This document shows positions 9,124-17,386 of a stretch of 39,227 nucleotides of DNA, piece after piece. The stretch lies in NCBI GenBank assembly GCA_015490875.1, contig WFWZ01000028.1, forward strand, positions 1-39,227, read 5' to 3'. Origin of the DNA: Planctomycetaceae bacterium (lineage in GTDB: Bacteria > Planctomycetota > Planctomycetia > Pirellulales > Pirellulaceae). The translations under genes and the position numbers were made by a program. The first letter of the stretch is position 1, and each line of letters opens with the position of its first letter. The notes beneath the pieces were generated by a model. That model saw only the letters and a list, made by a program, of their open reading frames with translations. It had not been told where the DNA came from and did no database searches.

Positions 9124-9642
9124 ATGGCCAAGACGATGGTGCGAAAAAAGCGAGGCTGGAAGCGGCTGCCGAAGGGGCCCAACGGGGGGGTGGAACTCCT
9201 GTTGATCCAATCGGTCGATCACTTGGGCGAGCAAGGGGACGTGGTCGAGGTGAAGCGTGGCTATGCCGTGAACTACCTTATTCCGCAAGGGTTGGCTACG
9301 TTCGCCACCGAGCACCACAAGCGGATGGTCGAAAAGCACCGGGAGAAACTCCTGGAACTCGAACGGGCTCGGATGAAGACGTTGCGCGACCTGGCCGAAC
9401 TGATCAAGAAGCAATCGGTCACGATCGAAGCCCAGTCGAACGAGTCGGGACATCTGTATGGCAGCGTGGGAGCTCCGGAGATTGTTTCGGCACTCAAGCA
9501 GAATGATATTCAGATCACCGAAGACCAGGTGAGGCTCGAAGGTCCCATCAAAGAACTCGGGCTCTACAGCGTTAAGATCCACATCGCCAAGGATATCGAT
9601 ACCGAGCTGAAGGTGTGGGTCGTGCCGCACGCGGAAGAGTAG
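9124..9642 (+). CDS. rplI: Large ribosomal subunit protein bL9
   Basis: The product has 172 residues from the ATG at 9124 (MAKTMVRKKRGWKRLP). The N-terminal rRNA-binding domain shows VELLLIQSVDHLGEQGDVVE and RGYAVNYLIPQGLA, the classic L9 signature. A long charged connecting helix follows (about 75-105) and then the C-terminal domain (GHLYGSVGAPEIVSALK). The N-terminus has about 20 basic residues before the usual L9 start. In-frame codons upstream to 8983 cross the GC-rich terminator and are unlikely to be translated. The next gene is dnaB. Confidence 0.95.
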   Translation: MAKTMVRKKRGWKRLPKGPNGGVELLLIQSVDHLGEQGDVVEVKRGYAVNYLIPQGLATFATEHHKRMVEKHREKLLELERARMKTLRDLAELIKKQSVTIEAQSNESGHLYGSVGAPEIVSALKQNDIQITEDQVRLEGPIKELGLYSVKIHIAKDIDTELKVWVVPHAEE

Positions 9643-9739
9643 ACGCTCATCCCGTCCTCTCCTACTGGACGCTGGGAGTTGCGTGCGCGCCATGCACGAG
9701 GGAGGAACGGGTCGAGTGGCGGAATCGGAGGGAGTCGGT

Positions 9740-11194
9740 ATGGCCAGCCAGGTTCGAGCTTCGAAGGAGGGGCGACCTCGAGTTTCCATCGGGGACTTGC
9801 TCGAGAATAAGCCTCCCCACGATCTAGTCGCCGAAGAAGCGTTGATCGGGAGCATTCTGCTGCAGCCGGATGTCTGTGACGAAGTCGCCACGATCGTCCG
9901 TCCCGAAGACTTTTATCATCCAGCGCACCGGATTCTTTACGCCGAACTGCTTCAGTTGCACAACAGCCAGGCGGTGATCGACGTCGCCGTCTTGCTCAAT
10001 CACCTGCGATCGATCGGGAAGTACGACGAGGTCGGCGGCGCCGCGATGCTGGCGCGATTGGTGAACGGCGTGCCCCACGCCGCACACGCCAAGTACTACG
10101 CGCAGATGGTCGCGTCCAAAGCCATCTTTCGGAGCCTGATCGAGGCCAGCTCGCAGATCCTGTCTGAAGCCTACCAGGAGACACTCGAGCCGGAAATGCT
10201 TCTGAACCGGGCCGAGCAGTTGATCTATGAAATCGCCAACGCGCGGACGCGTGAAGAAGCGACGGAGATCCGCGAGGTCTTGCATGAGGTCTGCGATCTT
10301 CTGGAAGCCCGGATGCACGGTCGCGAGACCGAGCACGTCGTGCCGACGGGCTACTACGATTTGGACGCGCTCCTAGGACGTGGGCTCCACGAGAGCGAGT
10401 TGGTGATCCTGGCCGCGCGACCGAGCATGGGCAAGACGGCTTTGGCACTCAATATCGCCGAGCATGTTGTCATGCACACTGGCAAACCGGTTCTCTTTGT
10501 GAGTCTCGAGATGGCAGCTCGGGAGTTGGCCGAACGCCTCTTGGTCTCGCTATCCCGCGTCAACGGATCGAAACTCCGCAACGGCACGTTGTCCGAACGC
10601 GACTTCCAGAAGGTGGTGAAGGAAGCTGGCAAACTAGGGGAAGTGCCGCTGATGGTGGATGATGCCCCAAGTCGGACGGTCACGGAAATCGCGGCAGCTG
10701 CGCGGCGGCTTGCCCGCCGAAAAGGCCTGGGGCTCGTCGTCATCGATTACTTGCAGTTGATCGAACCCGATAATCCCAACGACAGCCGCCAGGAGCAGGT
10801 GGCACGTATCGCCCGGCGACTGAAGGGAATGGCACGCGACCTTCGCGTCCCGGTCCTCTGCCTGGCGCAGGTCAACCGCCAAGCCGAAGATTCGCGGGAA
10901 CACCGTCCGCGCCTGAGCCACCTGCGAGAATCGGGGGCCATCGAACAGGACGCGGACGTGGTCATGTTCGTCCATCGCGAAGCCTACTACCGGTCGAAGC
11001 AGGAACGGGACGAAGCGACGCCAGGCGCCGACGAAGACGAAAAGAAGGCGGAAGTGATCGTCGCCAAGCAGCGCAACGGCCCAGTTGGCACGATCGAGCT
11101 CGTTTGGGAGCAGACGTTCATGCGGTTCGAGAATCGAGCTCATATGAAGCACTCCGAATTCGATCTCCCAGCAGATGACGAGGAATCGTTCTAG
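9740..11194 (+). CDS. dnaB: Replicative DNA helicase DnaB
   Basis: The product has 484 residues from the ATG at 9740, with GGAGG about 10 nt upstream. The N-terminal domain (about 25-130) starts PPHDLVAEEALIGSILLQP. The RecA-like helicase core has Walker A ARPSMGKTALALN (near 226-238), SLEM, Walker B LVVIDYLQLI, QVNRQAEDS and the sensor region ESGAIEQDADVVMFVHRE. A short insertion rich in Asp/Glu/Lys precedes the arginine-finger region. It unwinds the replication fork as a hexamer. It is the last gene of the plus-strand cluster. Confidence 0.97.
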   Translation: MASQVRASKEGRPRVSIGDLLENKPPHDLVAEEALIGSILLQPDVCDEVATIVRPEDFYHPAHRILYAELLQLHNSQAVIDVAVLLNHLRSIGKYDEVGGAAMLARLVNGVPHAAHAKYYAQMVASKAIFRSLIEASSQILSEAYQETLEPEMLLNRAEQLIYEIANARTREEATEIREVLHEVCDLLEARMHGRETEHVVPTGYYDLDALLGRGLHESELVILAARPSMGKTALALNIAEHVVMHTGKPVLFVSLEMAARELAERLLVSLSRVNGSKLRNGTLSERDFQKVVKEAGKLGEVPLMVDDAPSRTVTEIAAAARRLARRKGLGLVVIDYLQLIEPDNPNDSRQEQVARIARRLKGMARDLRVPVLCLAQVNRQAEDSREHRPRLSHLRESGAIEQDADVVMFVHREAYYRSKQERDEATPGADEDEKKAEVIVAKQRNGPVGTIELVWEQTFMRFENRAHMKHSEFDLPADDEESF

Positions 11195-11259
11195 GCGGCT
11201 GCCCGTGGCGACGCTCAAGGGTGTCGGGTGCAGATTCGTTATAGACGCGGAGGAATCCT

Positions 11260-11287
11260 ACGTAGCTCAGGCTTTCTAGCCTGACAG
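11260..11287. repeat. Dispersed 28-bp hairpin repeat, copy 2
   Basis: ACGTAGCTCAGGCTTTCT followed by AGCCTGACAG, identical to the copy at 6039-6066 except for one loop base (TTCT instead of TTCG). It lies 66 bp after dnaB, in the gap before the convergent membrane-protein gene, and its 7-bp stem is intact. Confidence 0.75.
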
Positions 11288-11397
11288 AACTCTTCGACCC
11301 AACAGGCCTTCACGATCGAGCCGAGCGTGACGCTTCACGCCCTCGGGAGAGTCCCACCCTGCGGCTTTACGGCCAGGCGAGATGAGGTTCGGGTTAC

Positions 11398-11862
11398 TTA
11401 CGGCGTTCCGCCTCGCAGCATACTTGCCAGCCACAGGACGGGAGCAGCAACCAGCATCGCGACCAACGAACCATAGTAGAGCGGGACGAACCAGCGGTAT
11501 GACCGGCAGATTGAGCGAGGAAGCCGGAACATCGAGAGCATCCGTAGCAGGGACATCGCGTTCCATGGATCGGACGCCGAGTGTCGTGCGCGGCTGATCG
11601 AAGAGTAGACAAGTCGCACCATGGCGACAAAAACCGGAACGCCGATCGTGGGAATCGCCAGACAGAGCGCCGCAATGGCCAGCGGGGAGGGAGTCTCCTC
11701 CGGCATTCCCATGTCCACCCCTACGTAGCGGATCGCCATCTCCACCAGAAAAACGCCGATGAACAAGGGGATGCTGATGTAAGTGATCGTTGGAAGTTCG
11801 GTTGACGGAACGGAAGTCGAGTCTTCGGTCCGCTCATCAGTCCCGTCGATCGGCAACTCCAT
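11398..11862 (-). CDS. Small integral membrane protein of unknown function
   Basis: The product has 154 residues. The ATG at 11862 has a good ribosome binding site (AAGGAAGGAC). A Thr/Ser/Glu-rich N-terminus is followed by three predicted membrane segments at about 28-48, 60-86 and 124-149, and a basic loop (about 91-122) contains RMLSMFRLPRSICRSYRW. I recognise no family. It is downstream of the HMA protein on the same strand after 96 nt, and may be the last gene of the metal cassette or independent. Confidence 0.65.
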   Translation of the reverse strand: MELPIDGTDERTEDSTSVPSTELPTITYISIPLFIGVFLVEMAIRYVGVDMGMPEETPSPLAIAALCLAIPTIGVPVFVAMVRLVYSSISRARHSASDPWNAMSLLRMLSMFRLPRSICRSYRWFVPLYYGSLVAMLVAAPVLWLASMLRGGTP

Positions 11863-11958
11863 GTCCTTCCTTTCTGATGCAAGCCGGTCAAGGTCTTCTG
11901 CCTCCTATTATGCCGTTGTTCCGAGCCTCGGGCAACGCGTAACGAACGTACTGGCCCA

Positions 11959-12177
11959 TTAGTGGTTCGTTTCCGATTCGATCGAAAAGCCAGCCGACTT
12001 GATCCGCTGCACGAGTTCGGCTCGCTCTACGGGTTCCGACACAACCACGTTGACTCGGCCCGTCTTGGCGTCGGCCGATGCCTCCGTTACCGCCGGGTGC
12101 TGTCGCAACAGCATCTCCAAAGCCTGCTCGCACCCATGGCACACCATTCCCGACACTTGAAACTCCAGCGTTTCCAT
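11959..12177 (-). CDS. HMA-domain metallochaperone (CopZ-like)
   Basis: The product has 72 residues from the ATG at 12177, with GGGAG upstream; the open frame extends 19 codons further but without family similarity. It is a single ferredoxin-like HMA domain with the metal-binding loop SGMVCHGCEQAL (the MxCxxC motif of Cu(I)/soft-metal chaperones) and the closing segment IKSAGFSIE. Such proteins carry Cu(I), or in MerP-like forms Hg(II), to the N-terminal domains of P-type ATPases. There is no signal peptide, so it is cytoplasmic. It is the second-last gene of the MerR cassette, whose ATPase carries two similar domains. Confidence 0.88.
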   Translation of the reverse strand: METLEFQVSGMVCHGCEQALEMLLRQHPAVTEASADAKTGRVNVVVSEPVERAELVQRIKSAGFSIESETNH

Positions 12178-12252
12178 CGGCTTCTTCTCCCGTCGACTTT
12201 GGCCTTGCATCTTCGCACTTGCCGCCAGTGCCATTCCCTTCGTTCGCTCCGA

Positions 12253-12268
12253 CTGCTCAGTCGAGCAG
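12253..12268 (-). other. Short hairpin after the cytochrome gene
   Basis: CTGCTC, loop AGTC, GAGCAG: a perfect 6-bp stem starting 13 nt past the stop codon of the cytochrome gene. There is no T-run, so a processing or stabilising hairpin fits as well as a terminator. Confidence 0.3.
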
Positions 12269-12280
12269 CGCCCATGGCAC

Positions 12281-13201
12281 TCAATAGAGCGTTGTCAACT
12301 GTCCCGTCTTCTTTTGGATAATGATCCAGTTGACCGGCGATCCGTCTTTCGTCACCACTTGCACCTCGAACGTGGCCAGCGTCTCGCGCACCTCGCCTGT
12401 CTTCAGGTTCGGGTTGCCGAGCCCCTTCAGATGAGCTTCGGCCCGTTGCCGAGCTTGTTCGATGGTCCGGGGATTCGACAGACCGGTAGGCGGCGTCGTC
12501 TGCGTGGCCGACCCCGAGCCGCCACTTCCATTCATCATCCCGCCACCACCTCCCATACCCATCATCATCTGCATGCAGGGACACATTTTCATCCCCGCCA
12601 TGCCGCCCATTCCCCCCATCCCATTCATACCAGCGGCGGCGCCACCGGAGCTGCCCATCGCTCCTGCATTGCCCGACACCATGGCGTTTCCGCCAGCCGC
12701 GACCGAGCTCCCCATCGTTCCAACGGCGGTTCCGCCGGCCATTGTCGTGTTATCCGCGTAAGGAGCTCCCAGCGCGATCCATCGCTTCAGATCGGCGATC
12801 TCGAGCGAAGAAAGCGGCGATCCCTCTTTCGGCATCTCTCCCGCCGTCACCAATTGAATCAAGAGACTTTCCGACGGCTTGCCCAATACAATGGCATCGC
12901 CTGTTTCGCCCCCGGCCAGGGCACCGGCTCGAGTCGTCAAGTCGAGTCCCCCAGAACGCGTCTTGGCATCGTGGCACCGGAAACAGCGAGCTGCCAGGAG
13001 CGGCTGGATGCGGTTGCGAAAGAGTTGGACTCCTTCGGGCGATGGCATCGCCCCTGCCGAATTCAACGCAGCCATGACGGCACCCTCGCCTGTAGACGCC
13101 ATCACCGGTCGCCTGTCTGGCGGTACGAGGCTCGTGTAGGCGATCGTAAAGATCCCCATGAGGACCGAAACCAGACCTGTCACTACCAGATTGCGCATCA
13201 T
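12281..13201 (-). CDS. Planctomycete-type c-type cytochrome with Met/Gly-rich tract
   Basis: The product has 306 residues. The N-terminal hydrophobic segment (about 4-26) is a signal peptide or anchor. One haem site lies in LLAARCFRCHDAK (Cys73, Cys76, His77), followed by GGLDLTTRAGALAGGE, the pattern of planctomycete cytochrome C domains, and MPKEGSPLSSLEIADLKRWI, a plausible distal Met region. A low-complexity Gly/Ala/Met stretch (about 150-230) includes a dense Met cluster at about 192-223 with a CPC at 207-209, which could bind soft metals. The last 60 residues (TFEVQVVTKDGSPVNWIIIQ) resemble a small PepSY-like domain. Its ATG overlaps the stop of the upstream beta-propeller gene by 4 nt, implying coupled translation. 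Confidence 0.85.
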   Translation of the reverse strand: MMRNLVVTGLVSVLMGIFTIAYTSLVPPDRRPVMASTGEGAVMAALNSAGAMPSPEGVQLFRNRIQPLLAARCFRCHDAKTRSGGLDLTTRAGALAGGETGDAIVLGKPSESLLIQLVTAGEMPKEGSPLSSLEIADLKRWIALGAPYADNTTMAGGTAVGTMGSSVAAGGNAMVSGNAGAMGSSGGAAAGMNGMGGMGGMAGMKMCPCMQMMMGMGGGGGMMNGSGGSGSATQTTPPTGLSNPRTIEQARQRAEAHLKGLGNPNLKTGEVRETLATFEVQVVTKDGSPVNWIIIQKKTGQLTTLY

Positions 13202-14661
13202 GATCGATGAGACTCCCGAACGACGCTCTTCGTGGATAGGTGTTTTCTCTCATTGGCACGAGCCGACTTGGCTGCGCGGCCAGATGGATGCCGCAAGTCG
13301 TAGCAGACGATTCGCCTTGGATCGCGAATGAACAGCTTTCCACCGGCCAACGTCGGGACTGTCCAGCAACGGCCCCGTGTCACTCGAACCGAGCACAACT
13401 CTCGATATGCCTCCGGAGTCGCCTCGGCGAGTGCCAGCTTGCCGTTTTCGCCCAGGATGATCAGGTGTCCGTCCGAGATCAACACGCTTCCCTTGCGAAA
13501 GCCTCTGGCTTCCCATCGTAACTTGCCCGTGGCCCACTCCATACAAACGAGCCGCGTTTCATCAAAACCGTACAGGTGCCCTTCATAGAGTACACTTGTG
13601 CTGAAATGGTTGCGCATGCGCCGGTGAGCGTACACGGTTTCCACGTCCAACGCGCCGGCTCCTCGAGCCACCACTCGCAAGAGCGCACATCCTTTGCCAT
13701 AGCCGGACGAAATGAAGATCTCGTCGCCATGACATATTGGTGTCGCCACGTTGCAATCCATCGACGTCGACCAGGGAAGTCGCCAATAGAGACGGCCCTC
13801 CTCGAGTGACAGACTCACCAGCCCCTCTCCCGTCAAGAGAATCAACTGCCTCACGCCGGCAGCAGTGGCAATGACCGGTGAGCTGTAGGCGGGACGATCA
13901 TTCAGCGATGTCCAGCGAACCTTGCCGGACTTCTTTTCCAAACAGACAACCGACGTATCTTGAGCGCCACCCGGCGTCACATAAAGCCAGTCTCCGTCGA
14001 TCAAGGGTGACGCGGCAACTCCCCATTCGGGAATGTGGCCGCCGAAGTCGGCCACCAGGTCGCGTCTCCATTGCACTGCGCCGGTGCGCTCATCCAAACA
14101 ATGCAAGATCCCTGTAGCTCCCAACGTGTAGACGCGGTTGTCATCGACAGTCGGTGTGGCTCGAGGCCCCGAGCCCTGATCGCTGACGAACCGAGCCGCA
14201 TAGCGGCGGCGCCAGAGTTCCCGGCCTGTCTCGGCGTCCCAACAGACGACGGCCTCGGTCGGTCCGTCCTGCATCATCGTGTAGAGTCGATTCTTGACGA
14301 CAGCCAGCCCGCTGTAACCCGGCCCCGACGTGTGTCGCTGCCAGAGGATTGGCGGTCCGGACGACCCCCAGTCGCGACGCCAGCCTCGTTCGCGGCTGAT
14401 TCCGTCGCGCTTCGGGCCTCGCCACTGAGGCCAGTCGACGGACGTCAGATTTGGTTTCGAATGAGGCTCAATTGGCCGATGAGCTCCAAGATGGATCCCG
14501 CCCGTTGCCGAGGATGTCTCCGATCTTGAGTTGCGCAGCGCCACGATGCCGATGATCAACGCCAGCGAAGCCAGACTCACGAGCCACGCCATCCCTCTTC
14601 GTCGGTTGCCTAGGGCCCGACCCATGCATGCCATCGTGCTTTGTTTCCTGTCACTCGACAT
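13198..14661 (-). CDS. Membrane-anchored PQQ-like beta-propeller protein
   Basis: The product has 487 residues. A membrane segment at about 24-43 places the rest in the periplasm. The body carries repeated propeller blades of the PQQ/BamB-like type: WPQWRGPKRDGIS at the start, CWDAETGRELWRRRYAA, CLDERTGAVQWRRD, CLEKKSGKVRWTSL and CMEWATGKLRWEA. Planctomycetes encode many such proteins, usually without proven enzymatic activity. No clear PQQ ligands can be assigned by eye. It lies 3 nt after the P-type ATPase stop and overlaps the cytochrome start, so the three are translated as a unit. Start alternative: Met10 (14634), preceded by AGGAAAC. Confidence 0.88.
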   Translation of the reverse strand: MSSDRKQSTMACMGRALGNRRRGMAWLVSLASLALIIGIVALRNSRSETSSATGGIHLGAHRPIEPHSKPNLTSVDWPQWRGPKRDGISRERGWRRDWGSSGPPILWQRHTSGPGYSGLAVVKNRLYTMMQDGPTEAVVCWDAETGRELWRRRYAARFVSDQGSGPRATPTVDDNRVYTLGATGILHCLDERTGAVQWRRDLVADFGGHIPEWGVAASPLIDGDWLYVTPGGAQDTSVVCLEKKSGKVRWTSLNDRPAYSSPVIATAAGVRQLILLTGEGLVSLSLEEGRLYWRLPWSTSMDCNVATPICHGDEIFISSGYGKGCALLRVVARGAGALDVETVYAHRRMRNHFSTSVLYEGHLYGFDETRLVCMEWATGKLRWEARGFRKGSVLISDGHLIILGENGKLALAEATPEAYRELCSVRVTRGRCWTVPTLAGGKLFIRDPRRIVCYDLRHPSGRAAKSARANERKHLSTKSVVRESHRS

Positions 14662-14664
14662 GGA

Positions 14665-17367
14665 TCATGGCCTCTTGTGGGACTGAGCCACGTAGCTGGG
14701 AAGGCGCGTCATCCAGCTTCCTCCAAAGGAATTCAGGAGCACGGCCGTGACACTGGCTGCCATGGCGATCATCGCCCAGATCGGGTGAAGCCAGCCGGTG
14801 ACCGCCAAAGGCACGCCGATTCCATTGAAGGAGAACGCCAGGACGAGATTCTGCACGGTCTTCTTGTACGACTCGCGTCCAATGACGTAGGCATCCATGA
14901 CGGCTCCGAGACGATCTCCGATCAAGACGACGTCGGCAGATTCGATCGCGATATCGGTTCCTGCACCAATCGCCATCCCCACATCGGCCTGCATCAAGGC
15001 GGGCGCGTCGTTGATGCCGTCTCCGACCATCACGACTCGCTCTCCCTTCTGTTGAGCCGCACGAATGGCTTCTGTCTTCTCATGCGGAAGCACTTCGGCG
15101 CGGTACTCGTCGATCCCAACTTGCTCGGCTACTGCGCGCGCCGTTTGTTCGTGGTCGCCGGTCAGCATGACCGGCACAAGGCCGGCCTGACGCATCCGTG
15201 ACACTGCTTCCTTTGCATCCGGTTTGATGGGATCGGCGATGGCAATCAACCCGGCAAGGCCGCTGTTGCGCCCCACGAGCACTACGGTGTCACCCTCCCG
15301 CTGTAGCGTCTCGATGCGGCCGAGCGCTTCGGGCTCGAACTTCACTCCTTCTTCTTGCAAGAACCGTGGCTTGCCGACGAGGATGAGATCACCGCCCACG
15401 TGAGCTCGAACACCTTTGCCAGGCACCGCTTCGAACGTGTCGGCTCGGGAGATCTCCACCGACACCTCTTCGGCCGCTGCGACAACTGCTTGCCCGAGAG
15501 GGTGCTCCGACCCCCACTCCGCCGCCGCTGCCCAACTCAGGACCGAGTCCGCATCTGCGTCTCCAAACGCGATGATGCGCGTCACCGCCGGCTTTCCTTG
15601 TGTGACCGTTCCCGTTTTGTCGAGGAACACTTTGCGGACGTCTTTGAGAACCTGGAACGCCTCGCCGCTACGCATCAGAACACCTCGCTCGGCCGCTTTC
15701 CCTCCTCCGCGAATCATGGCCAAGGGCGTCGCCATGCCCAGTGCACAGGGATAGCCCATGACGAGGACGGCCAGAGACGCAAGTAAGGCTCGTGTCCACT
15801 CGGGTGTTCCGGTGGTTAACGCTGCGCCAATCGTCCAGATCAGGAACGCCGCCACCGCGAATGCGAGGACACCGGGAACGAAGTATTGAAGAACGCGATC
15901 GACCAGTACCAGTACGCCCGGCTTGAGTGCGCGAGCTTCCTCGACCTGGCGAGCTACTTGCTGCACAAAGCCTTCGGCGCCCACTCTCGTCACGCGAATC
16001 AAGAGCGTGCCCGTTTGAACGAGCGACCCGCCGATCACCTCGTCGCCGGGTTGTTTCTCGCGGGGAATCGACTCGCCTGTCACGAGACTCTCGTCGACTC
16101 CCGACATCCCGTCGACGACCTCGCCATCGAGCGGAATCGACTCGCCCGGTCGCACTCGCACGAGTTCGCCGCGCTCGACCTCTTCGACGGGAACGACCAC
16201 TTCGCGATCGTCGCGAATCACGGTTGCTGTTGGCGGCACGAGATCCAAGAGACGTCGCACGGCCTGAGAGGCTCGCGTTCGCACAACCAACGAGACGTAA
16301 GCTGAGAGGATGTGATAGGTGTTGATGAAGACGACGACTCCGAAAAAGTCGAACAGGACGGGATAGTCGACGCCCAGCCACTTCGAGAGGGGCGACTCGG
16401 GAAAGTCGACCACCAGCGCAAGGAAACCGCCGACCAGGCCTGCCGCGGCGCCGCATTCCATCAAGACGTGCTGGTTCCAGATTCCTCGCTTCAGACTGGC
16501 CCACGCAATGTTCAAGAATCGCCATCCCGGTCCGAACATGGTGGAGAGCGCGAGTGTGGGTGCGAGCCAGATCATCGCGGACCAGGCTCGGTCCATGGCC
16601 AATAGATCGAGCCACATCAGGACCATGAACTGAAACGCGACTCCCGCAAGCACGGCAGCGAATACCAAGTTGCGTCGTTCGGAACGCAACTCGGCTTCCT
16701 GCTCTTGTACGGTTCGTTCCTGGCCGACGTCGCGAACCGTGTAGCCGATAGCGCGCAAGGTTTCCTTGATGTCGGTGGGCGTAATGCGACTCGGATCGTA
16801 GACGACCAGAGCCTCTTCGTGAGCCATGTTGACATGGACGCTTTCCACGCCTTCCATCTGCAACAAAGCCTTGGTGATCGTCCCCACGCAAAACGAACAC
16901 TCGATCCCGCCGATCTTCACTTGCAGACGATCCGTGGTTCCTTCCTTGGACGTGGACTCCGACATCTTGGTCGCTCGGCCGTCTTCTGACGCCGCATGAT
17001 CCATCTCGGAAGAAGGCGCAAAGCGCCGTTCCTTGGGAGAGGCTTTCGGAGATCGATCTAGCGAAGACGATACGCTCGATGTCTCCCGGTTTTCCGTCTC
17101 CGGACTCCCGTCTCGACCTTGTTCTGCTGCTTCGCGAGGCTCGACGCGATAACCCATTCGCTCGAGTGCTTCTTCGATCGTCTCCGCATCGGCCTCGGTT
17201 CGATCAAAGGCGACACGCACCTCCTGGTTTTCCCAACTCGCCTCCACATTCTTAACGCCCGGTACTTGCCGCAGGACTCGAGTCACACGTTCTTCGCATC
17301 CCTCGCAATGCAGGCGGGGATTCCCTTGGATCGAGAAAGCAACGGTCGCTTTCGAATCGGCCTTCAT
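14665..17367 (-). CDS. Heavy-metal P1B-type ATPase with two HMA domains and a YPC motif
   Basis: The product has 900 residues from the ATG at 17367, chosen for its GGGAG site. Two N-terminal HMA domains carry HCEGCEE (Cys21, Cys24) and GGIECSFC (Cys157, Cys160), joined by a charged linker. Catalytic motifs are complete: VTGES (near 429-433), DKTGT (Asp583), SEHPLGQ, TGDHEQTA and GDGINDAP. The membrane metal site normally written CPC reads Tyr539-Pro540-Cys541 (MGYPCALGMATP). The last membrane helices show FSFNGIGVP and MAASVTAVLLNSFGG, related to but not identical with copper-pump motifs. It should export a soft metal ion from the cytoplasm. Cu(I) or Ag(I) is likeliest from context, but the YPC site leaves specificity open. 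Confidence 0.93.
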   Translation of the reverse strand: MKADSKATVAFSIQGNPRLHCEGCEERVTRVLRQVPGVKNVEASWENQEVRVAFDRTEADAETIEEALERMGYRVEPREAAEQGRDGSPETENRETSSVSSSLDRSPKASPKERRFAPSSEMDHAASEDGRATKMSESTSKEGTTDRLQVKIGGIECSFCVGTITKALLQMEGVESVHVNMAHEEALVVYDPSRITPTDIKETLRAIGYTVRDVGQERTVQEQEAELRSERRNLVFAAVLAGVAFQFMVLMWLDLLAMDRAWSAMIWLAPTLALSTMFGPGWRFLNIAWASLKRGIWNQHVLMECGAAAGLVGGFLALVVDFPESPLSKWLGVDYPVLFDFFGVVVFINTYHILSAYVSLVVRTRASQAVRRLLDLVPPTATVIRDDREVVVPVEEVERGELVRVRPGESIPLDGEVVDGMSGVDESLVTGESIPREKQPGDEVIGGSLVQTGTLLIRVTRVGAEGFVQQVARQVEEARALKPGVLVLVDRVLQYFVPGVLAFAVAAFLIWTIGAALTTGTPEWTRALLASLAVLVMGYPCALGMATPLAMIRGGGKAAERGVLMRSGEAFQVLKDVRKVFLDKTGTVTQGKPAVTRIIAFGDADADSVLSWAAAAEWGSEHPLGQAVVAAAEEVSVEISRADTFEAVPGKGVRAHVGGDLILVGKPRFLQEEGVKFEPEALGRIETLQREGDTVVLVGRNSGLAGLIAIADPIKPDAKEAVSRMRQAGLVPVMLTGDHEQTARAVAEQVGIDEYRAEVLPHEKTEAIRAAQQKGERVVMVGDGINDAPALMQADVGMAIGAGTDIAIESADVVLIGDRLGAVMDAYVIGRESYKKTVQNLVLAFSFNGIGVPLAVTGWLHPIWAMIAMAASVTAVLLNSFGGSWMTRLPSYVAQSHKRP

Positions 17368-17386
17368 CGGTAGTCTCTCCCGGCGT

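Noticed and set aside
15668..16900. 410-codon minus-strand frame inside the P-type ATPase
   Set aside because: It is an Arg-rich alternative frame of the real ATPase.
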